DNA of 64,000 nucleotides from Tragulus kanchil. Its lineage: Eukaryota; Chordata; Mammalia; Artiodactyla; Tragulidae. Positions 50,891 to 61,817 of the stretch are shown in pieces (position 1 is the stretch's first letter; every line of letters begins with the position of its first letter). Made by a program: the position numbers and the translations under genes. Under the pieces are notes generated by a model that was not told the origin of the DNA, did no database searches, and saw only the letters and a program-made list of their open reading frames with translations. The stretch is taken from the NCBI GenBank assembly GCA_022376925.1, contig JAIOJX010000031.1:136728854-136792853 (forward strand), given 5' to 3'.

Positions 50891-52062
50891 CTGAAAAGAA
50901 AACATTAAAAGCATTAAGCAGCTAATCTACTAAATTCTGACTTCTAATTCAGTCTAAAAAAACTTTGGGGAGGTGTGGTAAACCTTCAACGGTATCTGTT
51001 GTAGTCAATGGAATGTCAGAAGTGACAGGTTTAATTTTTGTTAGTGACCACCTTTCCAGTGACAAGAACATGTTTGGATGGGCCCTGTAAGACACTCTGA
51101 GCTCTGGTAAAAGAGCAGAGCCTATCAGCGCCCCACACTGGACAAGCAGCGTGAACAAGAAATCAACATGTGTTGTGAGATTTTGGTGCCGTCTGTAGTC
51201 TCTGTATAGTCTAGCCTATCTCTGAGGGATAAGGAGAGCATAATTTCAGAATCATGACCCACCTTATTTAGTTAGGTGGGCTTAGGAGAAACAACCCACA
51301 GAAGTAATCCCTAGTTGGTACAGAAATTTATATAAGCTAATGAATATCGTAACAACAGTGACTAATACTCAATCATAAAAGAAATCATGTTGAGTACCTT
51401 TAAAAAGATTAATTTGTGGATTACAGTGCTGACTTCTAATAGTCACTGAGCTATTCATGTACGACTATGATTTTAATGACTGTACAAAAGGCAGCACTGG
51501 AAACCAGAATGTGGCTGTACCTTGTTTAGTCCCCAAGATAATAACTATGCAATTACCAGAATCCTAACAGATATTTCGGTTAACCTTATGTTGATACATG
51601 AGCCTACTTTGAGGACATAAATGATAATACTATGGAAGAGTTGTAAAAAAGGACAAAACTTTTCCTTAATATAAAAATCATTATAAGTCACTAGAGGAAA
51701 TCCTCTAACCTTCCTGTTTCCCAAACAAGCACTAACAGTTTTATTCAAACACAGTTATCTTAGTTCTTTGAGTAATGACATGGCTAGAAACAGCAAAAAT
51801 CCATCATGGACACATTCAAAGCTATTAAAACAAACCCAAAAAGACAAATAACTTCCTTTTATCCAAAATAATGAATTTCATTTTTCCCTTTTTTCCATCA
51901 TGGCAAATAAATATCACATAATACAGAGGAAAGGGCCCTATCAGCTTTAAAGGGAGAATGAATATGGAGTCAATACAACTTAGCAAAGTAGCTTCCTATG
52001 TGAACGATTTTATTTTGTTTGTAAGTTTAAAACCATTTAAAGGGAAGCAAGCACATACTTAC

Positions 52063-52120
52063 TCCATAATTAGTGGTTCATCTTGAAAAGTCCTATTAAG
52101 TATGGTCATATTGCTAGGAT
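52063..52120 (-). CDS. ITFG1: ITFG1 internal coding exon (58 bp)
   Basis: This short exon continues ITFG1 directly after the exon at 55164-55300. The split codon G|AT gives Asp, followed by PSNMTILNRTFQDEPLIM and two bases of a further Asp codon. NMT and NRT are two N-glycosylation sequons, consistent with an extracellular domain. The acceptor AG lies at 52122-52121 and the donor GTAAGT begins at 52062. The exon length is not a multiple of three, so its near-identical copy at 53166-53223 could not be spliced in as well without shifting the frame. I take this copy or the other as the single real exon; the sequence cannot say which is in the right place. Confidence 0.93.
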
Positions 52121-52233
52121 CTGTAAAAGAAAAGAAAAAATATAAACAAATAGGCATCATATTTTTTATATCTGCACTTTGGGAAAAATAATCTTTTAAT
52201 TATTCTTTTCAAGATTTATCTCTAACTCAAACT

Positions 52234-52494
52234 CTTGGGGGGGGGCACTTCAATGGATCTTTCATTGATTTATTTTTGTTCTGTGGCCTGTGTGGGCCTC
52301 CCATCACACTGGCCTCTCCCGTTGCAGAGCACCAGCTCTGGGCACATGCGCTCCAGAGCTCCGGCTTGGCAGTTGGACACATCAGTCCAGCTGCTCTGTG
52401 GCACGTGGGATCTTCCCAGGCCAGGAATCAAACTGGCACCCCTTGCACTGCAATGCAGTGTCCTTACCCACTAGACCACCAGGGAAACGCTCTA
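52234..52494 (-). mobile_element. CHR-like SINE, minus strand
   Basis: On the plus strand it runs from a G-run (52236) through 'ggcctcccatcacactggc' and 'ccagctgctctgtggcacg' to 'accaccagggaaacgc'. It lies in the intron just upstream (in gene sense) of the 58-bp ITFG1 exon. The second copy at 53337-53597 belongs to pair O. Confidence 0.92.
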
Positions 52495-53165
52495 ATTCCA
52501 ATTTTTACCATTAATCATTAACAAGACACTACAACTCTAAGTGGACATCAAGTTTGTAAAGATAAACTATTGGGAAAGTTGAATCTACACTGAAGACATC
52601 AACATTATAATAACTTTCTTTTGAGTCTTCATTCTGAAAATCTGTTACATGAGTCTTCGTTATATACAGTTTAGCATTGGAGCAGTTAACTATTAACGTT
52701 TTGAAGTATAAAACCCAATATCAAAACTACTTGATTTGAAAATGTCCATGCCCTCCTCTCCTCCTCAGTTCTTGAAATTTGGCTCTATGAACAAAATTGT
52801 CCATTCAGGTATAATTAATTTGGCTTCAAGCACTAACAGTTTTATTCAAACACAGTTATCTTACTTCTTCGAGAAATGACAAGGCTAGCAACAGCAAAAC
52901 TCCATCATCGAGACATTCAAAGCTATTAAAACAAACCCAAAAAGGCAAATAAATTCCTTTTATCCAAAATAATGAATTTCTTTTTTCCCCTTTTTTTCCA
53001 TCATGGCAAATAAATATCACATAATACAGAGGAAAGGGCCCTATCAGCTTTAAAGGGAGAATGAATATGGAGTCAATACAACTTAGCAAAGTAGCTTCCT
53101 ATGTGAACGATTTTATTTTGTTTGTAAGTTTAAAACCATTTAAAGGGAAGCAAGCACATACTTAC

Positions 53166-53223
53166 TCCATAATTAGTGGTTCATCTTGAAAAGTCCTATT
53201 AAGTATGGTCATATTGCTAGGAT
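53166..53223 (-). other. ITFG1: Second copy of the 58-bp ITFG1 exon, probably an assembly duplicate
   Basis: The exon sequence and both splice sites are repeated 1103 bases to the right of the copy at 52063-52120, inside the tandem pair 51727-53926. Using both copies in one mRNA would add 58 bases and shift the reading frame. A real tandem exon duplication is possible but would have to be spliced in a mutually exclusive way. An unmerged assembly overlap is more likely. Confidence 0.85.
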
Positions 53224-53926
53224 CTGTAAAAGAAAAGAAAAAATATAAACAAATAGGCATCATATTTTTTATATCTGCACTTTGGGAAAAATAATCTTTT
53301 AATTATTCTTTTCAAGATTTATCTCTAACTCAAACTCTTGGGGGGGGGCACTTCAATGGATCTTTCATTGATTTATTTTTGTTCTGTGGCCTGTGTGGGC
53401 CTCCCATCACACTGGCCTCTCCCGTTGCAGAGCACCAGCTCTGGGCACATGCGCTCCAGAGCTCCGGCTTGGCAGTTGGACACATCAGTCCAGCTGCTCT
53501 GTGGCACGTGGGATCTTCCCAGGCCAGGAATCAAACTGGCACCCCTTGCACTGCAATGCAGTGTCCTTACCCACTAGACCACCAGGGAAACGCTCTAATT
53601 CCAATTTTTACCATTAATCATTAACAAGACACTACAACTCTAAGTGGACATCAAGTTTGTAAAGATAAACTATTGGGAAAGTTGAATCTACACTGAAGAC
53701 ATCAACATTATAATAACTTTCTTTTGAGTCTTCATTCTGAAAATCTGTTACATGAGTCTTCGTTATATACAGTTTAGCATTGGAGCAGTTAACTATTAAC
53801 GTTTTGAAGTATAAAACCCAATATACGCAAAACTACTTGATTTGAAAATGTCCATGCCCTCCTCTCCTCCTCAGTTCTTGAAATTTGGCTCTATGAACAA
53901 AATTGTCCATTCAGGTATAATTAATT

Positions 53927-54483
53927 GGCTTTTCAGATAAGACTTGAAGATTTGCAGGTAGATACAGTAGACTGACCCTCAACCTTTAACCTTTTTGTTC
54001 TTTCCTATACTGAGGAGACTAGAAACCAAAAACAGCATTTTTCAGGTATCGCTGCATCTAAGATTCTTAATAAAATGTGAGCCTTGCTAATTAGATACAC
54101 TCTAAATTTTACAGGAATGAGGTGAAGGCTGCACTTCTACCATTTATATCTTAATGTGTGATCACTGAATTGTAAGCACTGTAGGCAGGGTGCAGGCTAT
54201 CCATTTTGCTGTTGAGCAAGTGCCATTCTGGCACCTGTTGCACAACTGGCTTCTTTCTGATGGTAAAAAGGCAGTACCTTCTTCAAAGGCTTTTGGAATT
54301 GTTCCTGAAAGTTCAACCAAGTATGTATTCTTCAGCCAACCCAATAACTATGTAAAGTATAAAAACTCTTTAATAAATTTCTCTCTTCTTTAAGTTAATA
54401 AGAATGGATTTTATACCCTGGAGTTAACTGCAGATCACTTCTAGGTTGAAAAAGAAGAATCAGAAAACAGATTTTTTAAAAAA
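53927..54483. other. Intronic sequence between ITFG1 exons
   Basis: It holds no exon. A short stretch at 54290-54352 ends in 'cagccaacccaata' and is slightly reminiscent of a mariner end, but no partner end is seen. Confidence 0.45.
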
Positions 54484-54668
54484 TATATTTATTTGTATTT
54501 ATTTATTTGGCTGTGCCAGGTCTTCCTCAGGCTAGGGGGATCTTCAGTTTCGGTGTGAGAACTCTTAGTCGGAGCATGTGGAATCTAGTCCCTGGACCAG
54601 GGATCGAACACAGGCCCCCTGAATTAGGAGTATGGCGTCTTAGCCACTGGACCACTAGGGAAGCACCC
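54484..54668 (-). mobile_element. CHR-1-type SINE (older cetartiodactyl family)
   Basis: On the plus strand 'tttatttggctgtgccaggt' leads to 'gaccagggatcgaaca' and 'ccactggaccactaggga'. This is the reverse of the classical CHR-1 SINE shared by whales, hippos and ruminants. Confidence 0.85.
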
Positions 54669-54725
54669 AGAAAAGAGACTTTTAAAAAAGCTTTTACAAC
54701 AATTACTGATGCTTAAGAACTGCAT

Positions 54726-55054
54726 ATTTTTTAAAAAAACATTTATTTATTGATTTATTTTTGGGGGGGGTGGTGAGGGAAGAGGGGGGCGGGTGGGCCG
54801 CTTCTATTGGTCTTTCATTTCTCTATTTTCCATCCATCTTTGTTCTTTGGCCCGTGTGGGCCTCCCATCGCGGTGGCCTCTGTTGTCACAGAGCTCCGGC
54901 TCTGGGCACATGCGCTCCAGAGCTCCGGCTTGGTAATTGGATACATCGGTCCAGCCGCTCCGCGGCACGTGGGATCTTCCCAGGCCAGGGATCGAACCGG
55001 CGCCCCTTGTACTGCAAGGCGGTGTCCTTACCCACTGGACCACCAGGGAAGCCC
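54726..55054 (-). mobile_element. CHR-like SINE, minus strand, 11-base target-site duplication
   Basis: It is full length and flanked by aagaactgcat at 54715-54725 and 55055-55065. The G-rich reversed tail is at 54763-54800 and the complement of box B at 54988-54999. It lies about 110 bases from an ITFG1 exon, in antisense to no gene but in the same sense as ITFG1. Confidence 0.94.
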
Positions 55055-55163
55055 AAGAACTGCATTTTAGAACTGATTTTTGTTACATTTACCTAGGAAT
55101 ATCAGGCATGTTTTCTCTTCAATATTCAGTGACAAATATGAAAGGCTCTTAAAACAAATTCAC

Positions 55164-55300
55164 CTAATGTTTGATTCTGTCCCCAGAAGATAACAGCTCC
55201 TAATTCACCGTTGGCATGATTTTTGGGAAGATACGTCAGAAGGACATCCATTTGTGAATCGCCATCATAATCCCCTGGGACTACACTTGTTATCAAGGTA
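55164..55300 (-). CDS. ITFG1: ITFG1 internal coding exon with first visible FG-GAP motif
   Basis: This 137-bp exon encodes 45 complete codons reading TLITSVVPGDYDGDSQ at the start and ELGAVIFWGQNQTL at the end. I recognise it as ITFG1 (T-cell immunomodulatory protein), a type I membrane glycoprotein with integrin-alpha-like FG-GAP repeats. The DYDGDSQMD stretch is the acidic calcium-loop type motif of an FG-GAP repeat, and NQT is an N-glycosylation sequon. The exon is preceded on the minus strand by an AG acceptor (55302-55301) and followed by a GT donor (55163-55162). It begins with the third base of a split codon and ends with the first base of the next, which is completed by the exon at 52063-52120. 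The segment PKNHANGELG differs at a few positions from the human protein as I remember it. It corresponds to roughly residues 98-142 of a protein of about 610. Confidence 0.93.
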
Positions 55301-56179
55301 CTGTAATTACTAAAAAAAAAAAGAAAAAAGAATAAACAAACATTCCAGTAGAGCTATAGTGGAAAAGGCCACTTCTATATTTATACTACGCAACAACATT
55401 TTCAATGCAAAATACAAAAATCCACAGAGCTGATTAATTTCATTCTCTTCCTCAACAGCTTATCATCCTTCAGGTATGCAGGTCTCCTTGGACTATGAAA
55501 GAATTCAGGATGAATGCAGAGAATGCTAAGAAATGAGAAAAAGCTGAAATATTTACTAAGAGGAAATGCAGTGTTAAGTTGAAGCACTGACAATCCTTTC
55601 ACCTAGTTCTTTTCTCAGAGATATAAGGGCTTCTGAAATGGTGTTTATACAAACCAAGGCTCATTATTAATTGTTAAAGCACTCATGAGTATTTTTAGAT
55701 ATCTATAAACTACTTAATTTTGGATTTCCATGTGCAGATTTGAAATTTACAGAGAAAACTAAATAATCCTTTCATTTCTAAAATTTTTTCAAGATTCATA
55801 GTGAAAATTATGACCAAACCTGCCTGGCAATACACTAAAAAGACATACATACCTAGTTTCACATCTTTAATAATAAAATAGTCTAAAATGGTCTATATTA
55901 ACCTTGAAGACTTAAGAAAACATTTTGGAGTCTTGCCATAATGTTGTCTGAGTGACTCAACCAATAAATAGGTCCTAAATTCAATTTACATTTAATTCTA
56001 CTTAAGAGTAACAAGACAGTAAGTTTCTAAACAGTCTATGAATTATTTTCTAAATGACATTAAGAATATTAAAATATGTAACAGGTTTAACTTATAGTGA
56101 AAGGAGTAAAATATTGACAAGTATAAGATTATGAAAAACAATAGAAAAACAGCTTTACTTTAATGCAGCTACTTAATAT
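55301..56179. other. ITFG1 intron upstream of the exon at 55164-55300
   Basis: There is a polypyrimidine/A-run context near the acceptor and otherwise plain AT-rich intron. The previous ITFG1 exon is not recognisable anywhere to the right. Confidence 0.6.
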
Positions 56180-57925
56180 GTCTCAGATATTACATCAAGT
56201 GCTTAACAGCTATTAATATTATCTGATAATCTCTATTACTTGAAATAGTATTCTCACTGAACAGACCAGAAAACTGAGGTATGGAGCAATTAAACAGCTT
56301 CCAGAGTTAAACAGCTAGTTAAATGGAATAACTGGAAGTCAAATTCAGTTGTGTTGGCCTCTAAACCTGATTCTCATTATGATAGAATACTTTTTGTAAT
56401 GCCACTTCCCTCAAATTATGCCAACAACAGTTTAACCTTTCCATGAAAAACAGGTGGCCTTTAAAAATGATGATAGAGTAATTGCACAAGTGACTATGGA
56501 GCTGACAGCGTCTCCGTGCACACTGCTGTAGTGGTCCTCCATATGAAGGCACGTGCAGTCACACAAATGCTGCACATACATGGCAGTAACACTTACATCA
56601 ATTCATGACTTGGGATCAAAAAGTAGCCTTAGGGCTTCCCTGGTGGTCCAGTAGGTAAGGACACCGCCTTGCAGTGCAAGGGCACCCGGGTTTTATCCCT
56701 GGCCTGGGAAGATCCCACGTGCCATGGAGCGGCTGGACCAATGTGTCCAACTACCGAACCGGAACTCTGGAGCCCATGTACCCAGAGCTAGTGCTCTGCA
56801 GTGACAGAGGCCATTTGATAAACTACTTAATTTTGGATTTCCATGTGCAGATTTGAAATTTACAGAGAAAACTAAATAATCCTTTCATTTCTAAAATTTT
56901 TTCAAGATTCATAGTGAAAATTATGACCAAACCTGCCTGGCAATACACTAAAAAGACATACATACCTAGTTTCACATCTTTAATAATAAAATAGTCTAAA
57001 ATGGTCTATATTAACCTTGAAGACTTAAGAAAACATTTTGGAGTCTTGCCATAATGTTGTCTGAGTGACTCAACCAATAAATAGGTCCTAAATTCAATTT
57101 ACATTTAATTCTACTTAAGAGTAACAAGACAGTAAGTTTCTAAACAGTCTATGAATTATTTTCTAAATGACATTAAGAATATTAAAATATGTAACAGGTT
57201 TAACTTATAGTGAAAGGAGTAAAATATTGACAAGTATAAGATTATGAAAAACAATAGAAAAACAGCTTTACTTTAATGCAGCTACTTAATATGTCTCAGA
57301 TATTACATCAAGTGCTTAACAGCTATTAATATTATCTGATAATCTCTATTACTTGAAATAGTATTCTCACTGAACAGACCAGAAAACTGAGGTATGGAGC
57401 AATTAAACAGCTTCCAGAGTTAAACAGCTAGTTAAATGGAATAACTGGAAGTCAAATTCAGTTGTGTTGGCCTCTAAACCTGATTCTCATTATGATAGAA
57501 TACTTTTTGTAATGCCACTTCCCTCAAATTATGCCAACAACAGTTTAACCTTTCCATGAAAAACAGGTGGCCTTTAAAAATGATGATAGAGTAATTGCAC
57601 AAGTGACTATGGAGCTGACAGCGTCTCCGTGCACACTGCTGTAGTGGTCCTCCATATGAAGGCACGTGCAGTCACACAAATGCTGCACATACATGGCAGT
57701 AACACTTACATCAATTCATGACTTGGGATCAAAAAGTAGCCTTAGGGCTTCCCTGGTGGTCCAGTAGGTAAGGACACCGCCTTGCAGTGCAAGGGGCACC
57801 GGTTTGATCCCTGGCCTGGGAAGATCCCACGTGCCATGGAGCGGCTGGACCAATGTGTCCAACTACCGAACCGGAACTCTGGAGCCCATGTACCCAGAGC
57901 TAGTGCTCTGCAGTGACAGAGGCCA
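55705..57925. repeat. Tandem near-identical pair P (offset about 1112)
   Basis: Bases 55705-56813 recur at 56818-57925. The first copy stops in the middle of a CHR-like SINE. Small errors in it (near 56683-56698) are absent from the second copy. Confidence 0.93.
56180..56370 (+). mobile_element. MIR SINE relic
   Basis: The order 'catcaagtgcttaacagc', 'accagaaaactgaggtatgg', 'ttaaacagctagttaaatgg' is that of MIR. A second copy is at 57293-57483 in pair P. Confidence 0.75.
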
Positions 57926-58023
57926 CTGCGATGGGAGGCCCACACAGGCCAAAGAACAAAGATGGATGAAAATAGAATAATGAAAGACCAAAAGAAGTGT
58001 CCAAAACAGACAAACAAACAAAC
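57745..58023 (+). mobile_element. CHR-like SINE with 14-base target-site duplication, intact copy
   Basis: It is flanked by aaaaagtagcctta at 57731-57744 and 58024-58037. The same insertion also appears without its end at 56632-56813 and without its start at 58868-59104, owing to pairs P and Q. Only the middle copy has both flanks, so it shows the true structure. Confidence 0.93.
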
Positions 58024-59947
58024 AAAAAGTAGCCTTAAATAGACAGCAATACATTACATAGGACTATATGGGAATCTATCCTGACCAGTTTTATTCCTAA
58101 AATTACCCTGCTTCTTTATGGCTCTAAAAATAGGAATCTGAACTTTAAAAAATATCAGATTGAGACACACACTTATCTTTTCTTCTTTCAAAGAACCTAC
58201 TAAAATGATATGGAATGAATTAAAAAAAAAAATCCTCCAAAACAAAGGGATCATGAAAGGACACAGCAGATGGAGAGATGCTAATTGACTCTGCAGGGCA
58301 AGGAAACAACAGTTTACCCTTGAAGAACACGTGGGGTTAAGGACACTGCCTGCCTGCATTAGAAAATCCACATATAACTTTAGAGTTGGTCTTCCATATT
58401 CTTGGTTCTGTATTCACAGATTCAACCAAATGTGGATAGTGTAGTACTGCAGTATACATTTAATGACAAAAAAAAAAAAGAAATGTGCACACAAGTGGAC
58501 CTATGTGCTGCAGAGCCATGTTGTTCAGTGGTCAACTGTTTCAGCGAAAGTGCTTGGAGAAAAGGCTCAAGAAGCTTTTGGCCTTGAAGAACCACTGAAA
58601 AACTCAGAATGTGGAGTCATCAGAAATGCCAGAAGACAGAAGTAAGGCACAAGGCTGAAAAGGGATTTAACTGAAAGTCTGCGATGGTTCCTTTTTCCTC
58701 TTGCTCAGCAAGACAAAAATCAAGTAGTTTATTTCTGGGAAGTTTCAGGTGTTAGAGACTCAAGTTATAGGAGATGGTAAGATATTGGTCTCAGGCTAAA
58801 AAGTTAATGTAAAGTCAACAAAAGGAAAAGATTGGCCCTTATCCCCAACTCTGCCAAATCAGTAGACTGCAGTGCAAGGCACGGTTTGATCCTGGCCTGG
58901 GAAGATCCCACGTGCCATGGAGCGGCTGGACCAATGTGTCCAACTACCGAACCGGAACTCTGGAGCCCATGTACCCAGAGCTAGTGCTCTGCAGTGACAG
59001 AGGCCACTGCGATGGGAGGCCCACACAGGCCAAAGAACAAAGATGGATGAAAATAGAATAATGAAAGACCAAAAGAAGTGTCCAAAACAGACAAACAAAC
59101 AAACAAAAAGTAGCCTTAAATAGACAGCAATACATTACATAGGACTATATGGGAATCTATCCTGACCAGTTTTATTCCTAAAATTACCCTGCTTCTTTAT
59201 GGCTCTAAAAATAGGAATCTGAACTTTAAAAAATATCAGATTGAGACACACACTTATCTTTTCTTCTTTCAAAGAACCTACTAAAATGATATGGAATGAA
59301 TTAAAAAAAAAAATCCTCCAAAACAAAGGGATCATGAAAGGACACAGCAGATGGAGAGATGCTAATTGACTCTGCAGGGCAAGGAAACAACAGTTTACCC
59401 TTGAAGAACACGTGGGGTTAAGGACACTGCCTGCCTGCATTAGAAAATCCACATATAACTTTAGAGTTGGTCTTCCATATTCTTGGTTCTGTATTCACAG
59501 ATTCAACCAAATGTGGATAGTGTAGTACTGCAGTATACATTTAATGACAAAAAAAAGAAATGTGCACACAAGTGGACCTATGTGCTGCAGAGCCATGTTG
59601 TTCAGTGGTCAACTGTTTCAGCGAAAGTGCTTGGAGAAAAGGCTCAAGAAGCTTTTGGCCTTGAAGAACCACTGAAAAACTCAGAATGTGGAGTCATCAG
59701 AAATGCCAGAAGACAGAAGTAAGGCACAAGGCTGAAAAGGGATTTAACTGAAAGTCTGCGATGGTTCCTTTTTCCTCTTGCTCAGCAAGACAAAAATCAA
59801 GTAGTTTATTTCTGGGAAGTTTCAGGTGTTAGAGACTCAAGTTATAGGAGATGGTAAGATATTGGTCTCAGGCTAAAAAGTTAATGTAAAGTCAACAAAA
59901 GGAAAAGATTGGCCCTTATCCCCAACTCTGCCAAATCAGTAGACTGC
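57783..59947. repeat. Tandem near-identical pair Q (offset about 1082)
   Basis: Bases 57783-58870 recur at 58868-59947, joined on a shared TGC. The start of the second copy has several single-base losses in the SINE (58876-58896). The unit overlaps pair P. Confidence 0.93.
58310..58538. mobile_element. Tigger/MER2-like DNA transposon relic with inverted ends
   Basis: It starts cagtttacccttgaagaac and ends gttgttcagtggtcaactg, which are imperfect inverted repeats of the pogo/Tigger MER2 type. The interior has 'cacagattcaaccaaatgtgg'. A second copy is at 59390-59615 and the last 60 bases recur at 60689-60748, through pairs Q and R. Confidence 0.7.
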
Positions 59948-60190
59948 GGTCAGGCAGGAACATATCCACAGGGAACAACACAGAGTTTCCAATTAGTTCT
60001 TTAGTAGTTTATTCTTAATGTACTTTAATAAAGAATTACCTGCATTTTAAAGAAAACTATGAATATCAAGAAACTGAAAAAAAAAAAAAAACACATAATA
60101 GAGGGACCAAAAGAAAACTTCAAAACTATACTTGAAGGTATAAGAGAAGAAAATATATCCATTAAAAAACAAAGAAGCAGTATGCTATGG
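58539..60190. other. Intronic sequence, mostly duplicate
   Basis: There is no exon. The 60- to 79-codon frames at 58463, 59483 and 60643 are the same chance frame repeated by the duplications. Confidence 0.55.
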
Positions 60191-61817
60191 AAAAGAAGTA
60201 AAACATATAGATGACATGATACTGTACTTAGAAAACCAGAAAGATAGTGTCAGAAAATTACTAGAGCTAATCAGTGAATTTAGCAAAGTTGCAGAATACA
60301 AAACTAATGCACAGAAATCACTTGCATTCCTATATATTACCAATGAAAAATCAGGAACAGAAATTAAGGAAATCAATTCCATTCACTACTACAACAAAAA
60401 GAATAAAATATCTAGGAATAAACCTACCTAATGAGACAAAAGAGCTATATACAGAATATTATAAGACTTTGATGAAAGATATCAAAGATGACATAAACAG
60501 ATAGAGAGATAGTCTGTGTTCCTGGGTGGGAAGAATCAATACTGTGAAAATGACCAAATGCAATCTACAGATTCAGTGTAATTCCTACTAAATCACCAAT
60601 GGCATTTTTCACAGAACAAGAACAAAAACTTACAAAACTTATATGGAAACAGCAAAGATACCAAATACCCAAAGAAATCTTGACAAAAAGAAATGTGCAC
60701 ACAAGTGGACCTATGTGCTGCAGAGCCATGTTGTTCAGTGGTCAACTGTTTCAGCGAAAGTGCTTGGAGAAAAGGCTCAAGAAGCTTTTGGCCTTGAAGA
60801 ACCACTGAAAAACTCAGAATGTGGAGTCATCAGAAATGCCAGAAGACAGAAGTAAGGCACAAGGCTGAAAAGGGATTTAACTGAAAGTCTGCGATGGTTC
60901 CTTTTTCCTCTTGCTCAGCAAGACAAAAATCAAGTAGTTTATTTCTGGGAAGTTTCAGGTGTTAGAGACTCAAGTTATAGGAGATGGTAAGATATTGGTC
61001 TCAGGCTAAAAAGTTAATGTAAAGTCAACAAAAGGAAAAGATTGGCCCTTATCCCCAACTCTGCCAAATCAGTAGACTGCGGTCAGGCAGGAACATATCC
61101 ACAGGGAACAACACAGAGTTTCCAATTAGTTCTTTAGTAGTTTATTCTTAATGTACTTTAATAAAGAATTACCTGCATTTTAAAGAAAACTATGAATATC
61201 AAGAAACTGAAAAAAAAAAAAAAACACATAATAGAGGGACCAAAAGAAAACTTCAAAACTATACTTGAAGGTATAAGAGAAGAAAATATATCCATTAAAA
61301 AACAAAGAAGCAGTATGCTATGGAAAAGAAGTAAAACATATAGATGACATGATACTGTACTTAGAAAACCAGAAAGATAGTGTCAGAAAATTACTAGAGC
61401 TAATCAGTGAATTTAGCAAAGTTGCAGAATACAAAACTAATGCACAGAAATCACTTGCATTCCTATATATTACCAATGAAAAATCAGGAACAGAAATTAA
61501 GGAAATCAATTCCATTCACTACTACAACAAAAAGAATAAAATATCTAGGAATAAACCTACCTAATGAGACAAAAGAGCTATATACAGAATATTATAAGAC
61601 TTTGATGAAAGATATCAAAGATGACATAAACAGATAGAGAGATAGTCTGTGTTCCTGGGTGGGAAGAATCAATACTGTGAAAATGACCAAATGCAATCTA
61701 CAGATTCAGTGTAATTCCTACTAAATCACCAATGGCATTTTTCACAGAACAAGAACAAAAACTTACAAAACTTATATGGAAACAGCAAAGATACCAAATA
61801 CCCAAAGAAATCTTGAG
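59552..61817. repeat. Tandem near-identical pair R (offset 1133)
   Basis: Bases 59552-60684 recur at 60685-61817, joined at a short A-rich stretch. The first copy ends abruptly inside LINE-1 ORF2, and only the second continues to the LINE-1 3' end. The first 300 bases of the unit also belong to pair Q, so they occur three times (near 58475, 59556 and 60689). Confidence 0.93.
60195..60684 (+). mobile_element. LINE-1 ORF2 fragment, truncated duplicate
   Basis: It is the same ORF2 segment as 61328-61817 and stops abruptly at the junction of pair R. Frames such as 60216-60431 show the ORF2 region after the reverse transcriptase active site. Confidence 0.8.

Larger units (their letters stand above)
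48723..50955. repeat. Tandem near-identical pair N (offset 1117), contains an ITFG1 exon
   Basis: Bases 48723-49838 recur at 49840-50955 with essentially no change. Each copy holds the complete 75-bp ITFG1 exon and its splice sites. Confidence 0.94.
51727..53926. repeat. Tandem near-identical pair O (offset about 1103), contains an ITFG1 exon
   Basis: Bases 51727-52820 recur at 52828-53926. The first 80 bases of the second copy (52860-52925) hold a cluster of single-base mismatches against 51760-51825, while the rest is almost identical. Each copy holds the 58-bp ITFG1 exon and a complete minus-strand CHR-like SINE. Confidence 0.94.

Noticed and set aside
54160..54352. Mariner transposon
   Set aside because: Only a possible right end (cagccaacccaata) is seen, without a matching inverted left end or transposase remnant.
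58463..60855. Thrice-repeated 60- to 79-codon frame as a conserved small gene
   Set aside because: The repetition comes from tandem pairs Q and R, and the frame begins in a Tigger-like relic with varying A-run length.
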